Shown: piece after piece, positions 7,883-9,269 of the stretch
How positions within the stretch are numbered: the first letter of the stretch is position 1
How the letters are laid out: each line of letters opens with the position of its first letter
Assembly: GCA_013349735.1 (NCBI GenBank)
Contig: DUZC01000068.1
Location: 1 to 9,269, forward strand
Direction of reading: 5' to 3'
Origin: Rhodospirillaceae bacterium
GTDB lineage: Bacteria > Pseudomonadota > Alphaproteobacteria > Rhodospirillales > Magnetospirillaceae
Length of the DNA stretch: 9,269 bases
Translations under genes and position numbers: made by a program
Notes under the pieces: model-generated
The model's database searches: none
What the model was told of the DNA's origin: nothing
Seen by the model: the letters and a program-made list of their open reading frames with translations, nothing else

Positions 7883-8514
7883 GGATGCCTCCTGGCCTGA
7901 GAGTCATCGGGTCCCATGACGGCGGGCGAGGTGATGATCATCACATTGGTCCCGTGGGGGGCGCTGGCCACGGTGGGTGTGGGCGCCAGGGTCGGCGCCA
8001 AGGCGATGGAATGCGGCGGGGTCACATCCTGACGGGCGGTGGTGACGTGGCCGGGCGGGGGTGCCGGGGGCTTAACCGGTGGCAGGCTGGGGGGCTGCTT
8101 CACCGGTTGCAGCGCTTTGTTCGACGGGCGGGGCGGGGTCGTCGTCGCGGGGGTCGACGTCGAGACCGGAGAGGGCCCGATGGCGGGGGCCTGGCTCAGC
8201 AGCTCCGCCGGATTGCCGGGATTGATCTCGCCGGGGGTAGGCGCCATCGGCAGTTGGTCGATGCTGGCAATCTGACTGGGTTTTAAGGGATGCATGCCAA
8301 GATGATGCTCGGCCTGATCTTTAAGGCGCAGCGGGTCGTTGAGATAACTCCATTCGGCTTTCAGGACATGGATTGACTGCTCGGCCTGCAAAATATCCTT
8401 GCGCAATCCCCTAAGCCGGCTTTCTTCGGATTGAACCTCGTATTTCAAGAGGAACAGGCCGGTGGCGATGGATGCGGCCATTCCGGCCCAAAGCAAAGTA
8501 GAGCCACGCATCAT
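7879..8514 (-). CDS. ftsL: FtsL, bitopic division protein with long proline-rich C-terminal tail
   Basis: FtsL is the small single-pass protein of the FtsQLB complex that helps activate FtsWI. It is weakly conserved, so the call rests on position (between rsmH and ftsI) and architecture. A short N-terminus leads into a membrane segment (about 6-23, TLLWAGMAASIATGLFLL). A charged, heptad-like periplasmic helix follows (about 26-58, with SRLRGLRKDILQAEQSIHVLKAEW spread across it). Then comes the family-typical end LNDPLRLKDQAEHHLGMHPLKPSQI (58-82), which resembles the L.PxRLx..A...LGM pattern of FtsL proteins. Residues 89-211 are an extra tail with 31 prolines and no Phe, Tyr, Trp or Cys, probably disordered in the periplasm. 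At 211 residues the protein is nearly twice E. coli FtsL (about 120). The first of two adjacent ATGs (8514-8512) overlaps the rsmH stop. Only a G-run (about 8525-8520) precedes it as a ribosome site. Confidence 0.9.
   Translation of the reverse strand: MMRGSTLLWAGMAASIATGLFLLKYEVQSEESRLRGLRKDILQAEQSIHVLKAEWSYLNDPLRLKDQAEHHLGMHPLKPSQIASIDQLPMAPTPGEINPGNPAELLSQAPAIGPSPVSTSTPATTTPPRPSNKALQPVKQPPSLPPVKPPAPPPGHVTTARQDVTPPHSIALAPTLAPTPTVASAPHGTNVMIITSPAVMGPDDSQARRHP
7882..8250 (-). other. Region encoding the proline-rich low-complexity tail of FtsL
   Basis: This covers residues 89-211 of the ftsL product. It holds 31 prolines in 123 residues, in clusters such as PPSLPPVKPPAPPP (141-154), plus Ala/Thr/Pro runs (LAPTLAPTPTVASAP, 172-186). 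Aromatic residues and Cys are absent. On the plus strand it appears as G-rich, low-complexity sequence. It is in frame up to the ATGA junction with ftsI, so it is translated as part of FtsL rather than being a spacer. Confidence 0.85.
7888..7893 (-). promoter_or_regulatory. Ribosome binding site of ftsI
   Basis: Read on the minus strand this is a perfect AGGAGG, five bases before the ATG at 7882-7880. It lies inside the end of ftsL and is the strongest Shine-Dalgarno in the window. It fixes the ftsI start. Confidence 0.85.
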
Positions 8515-9269
8515 GCTTGCCCCCCGCTATGGTCCCAGGCTGGTGCTTCGGTGCGTTCGGCAATCCGCAGCCGCGCTGAGCGGGCCCGGGGATTGGCGCT
8601 TTGCTCGGCGCTGTCGGGAAGGACCGGCTTGCGGGACAGCAAACGAAAGCTGGGCGGCCGGGTCAAACCGGTCGAGGGCAAATGCCGGCTGGGTCGCGCG
8701 GCAGCGCCACAGCGTTTTTTCAGGAAATCCTTGACGGCGCGGTCCTCAAGGGAGTGAAAGGCCACCACGGCCAGGCGACCGCCCGGCCGCAGCAAATGCT
8801 CAGCGGCGGACAAGCCCCGGTCGACTTCGCCCAGCTCGTCATTGACGGCAATGCGGATGGCCTGAAAGGCCCGGGTCGCCGGATCGATTCCGTCCTTGGA
8901 TTTGGGGACGACCCGGCGAACCAGCTCGGCCAGCTGTGTGGTGCTGTGAAAGGGGGTGGTCTGGCGATCATGAACGATGGCCCGCGCCAGGCGGCGAGAA
9001 TGACGCTCTTCGCCATATTTCCAAAGGATATCGGCGAGATCGGCCTCTTTCAGGCTATTGACCAGATCGGCGGCGCTGGTTCCCTGTCCAGCCATGCGCA
9101 TATCCAGCGGGCCATCCTTGCGGAACGAGAAGCCGCGTTCGGCCCGATCCAACTGCATCGAAGAGACGCCGAGATCCAGGGCCACGCCATCCACCATTCG
9201 CACATCGCAGCCAGCCAAAAGGCTTTGCATATCCCCGAAGCGGCCCTCCAGCAGGGTCAGACGTCCGGC
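8511..9269 (-). CDS. rsmH: RsmH, 16S rRNA (cytosine1402-N4)-methyltransferase, N-terminus outside window
   Basis: RsmH (MraW) uses S-adenosylmethionine to methylate N4 of C1402 in 16S rRNA, in the ribosomal P site. It is commonly encoded at the head of the dcw cluster, after mraZ. The frame is open from the right window edge, giving 252 visible residues. The ATG at 9230-9228 is internal: the 13 codons upstream (reading AGRLTLLEGRFGD) continue the family alignment, so the start lies beyond 9269. Visible motifs, numbered from the window edge, are LDLGVSS (31-37), GFSFRKDGPLDMRM (46-59), YGEERHSRRLARAIV (85-99), DPATRAFQAIRIAVNDEL (129-146), FHSLEDRAVKDFL (171-183) and NPRARSARLRIAER (226-239). 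The SAM-binding glycine motif expected near the N-terminus is in the missing part (about 60-80 residues, estimated from typical length). The TGA overlaps the ftsL start as ATGA. Confidence 0.97.
   Translation of the reverse strand, partial: AGRLTLLEGRFGDMQSLLAGCDVRMVDGVALDLGVSSMQLDRAERGFSFRKDGPLDMRMAGQGTSAADLVNSLKEADLADILWKYGEERHSRRLARAIVHDRQTTPFHSTTQLAELVRRVVPKSKDGIDPATRAFQAIRIAVNDELGEVDRGLSAAEHLLRPGGRLAVVAFHSLEDRAVKDFLKKRCGAAARPSRHLPSTGLTRPPSFRLLSRKPVLPDSAEQSANPRARSARLRIAERTEAPAWDHSGGQA

Noticed and set aside
7214..7900. Plus-strand open frame of 228 codons opposite the 5' part of ftsI
   Set aside because: It is a shadow of ftsI with no recognisable domain and no neighbouring plus-strand gene.
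7950..8220. G-rich low-complexity plus-strand stretch as a possible regulatory or G-quadruplex element
   Set aside because: It is explained by proline codons of the FtsL tail on the opposite strand. No further structure could be supported by eye.

Overview
The window is a GC-rich, almost gap-free stretch of the division and cell wall (dcw) cluster. Every gene lies on the minus strand, so transcription runs from high to low coordinates. The order is rsmH (partial, 5' end outside the window) - ftsL - ftsI - murE - murF - mraY - murD - ftsW (partial, 3' end outside the window). This is the classical conserved dcw order. The host is a Gram-negative alphaproteobacterium, and I infer Rhodospirillales (Magnetospirillum/Rhodospirillum-like) from the FtsW N-terminus (an RTDTS..GRWWWTVDRW-type leader), the MurF P-loop (GSVGKTGTKE) and the general protein flavour. 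The order-level placement is inference and was not searched. MurE carries the DNPR motif of meso-diaminopimelate-adding enzymes, which fits a Gram-negative wall.

Layout: 9269-8511 is RsmH, a 16S rRNA methyltransferase lacking its N-terminus. 8514-7879 is FtsL, with an unusually long proline-rich C-terminal tail. 7882-6125 is FtsI/PBP3, the septal transpeptidase. 6141-4702 is MurE, which starts at TTG inside the end of ftsI. 4705-3281 is MurF, 3264-2176 is MraY, 2165-780 is MurD, and 783-1 is the first 261 residues of FtsW.

The genes work as one pathway. MurD and MurE build the UDP-MurNAc-tripeptide and MurF caps it with D-Ala-D-Ala. MraY transfers the phospho-MurNAc-pentapeptide to undecaprenyl phosphate to make lipid I. 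After MurG action (gene expected just beyond the left edge) and flipping, FtsW polymerises and FtsI crosslinks septal peptidoglycan, with FtsL as the bitopic regulator.

Four junctions are 4-base ATGA overlaps, one is a 17-base overlap, and only two have gaps (16 and 10 bases). No internal promoter, terminator, RNA gene, mobile element or CRISPR array could be supported. There is no non-coding stretch longer than 16 bases. I see no evidence of an undescribed system. The most distinctive features are the FtsL tail, the TTG start of murE and the extreme junction compression.
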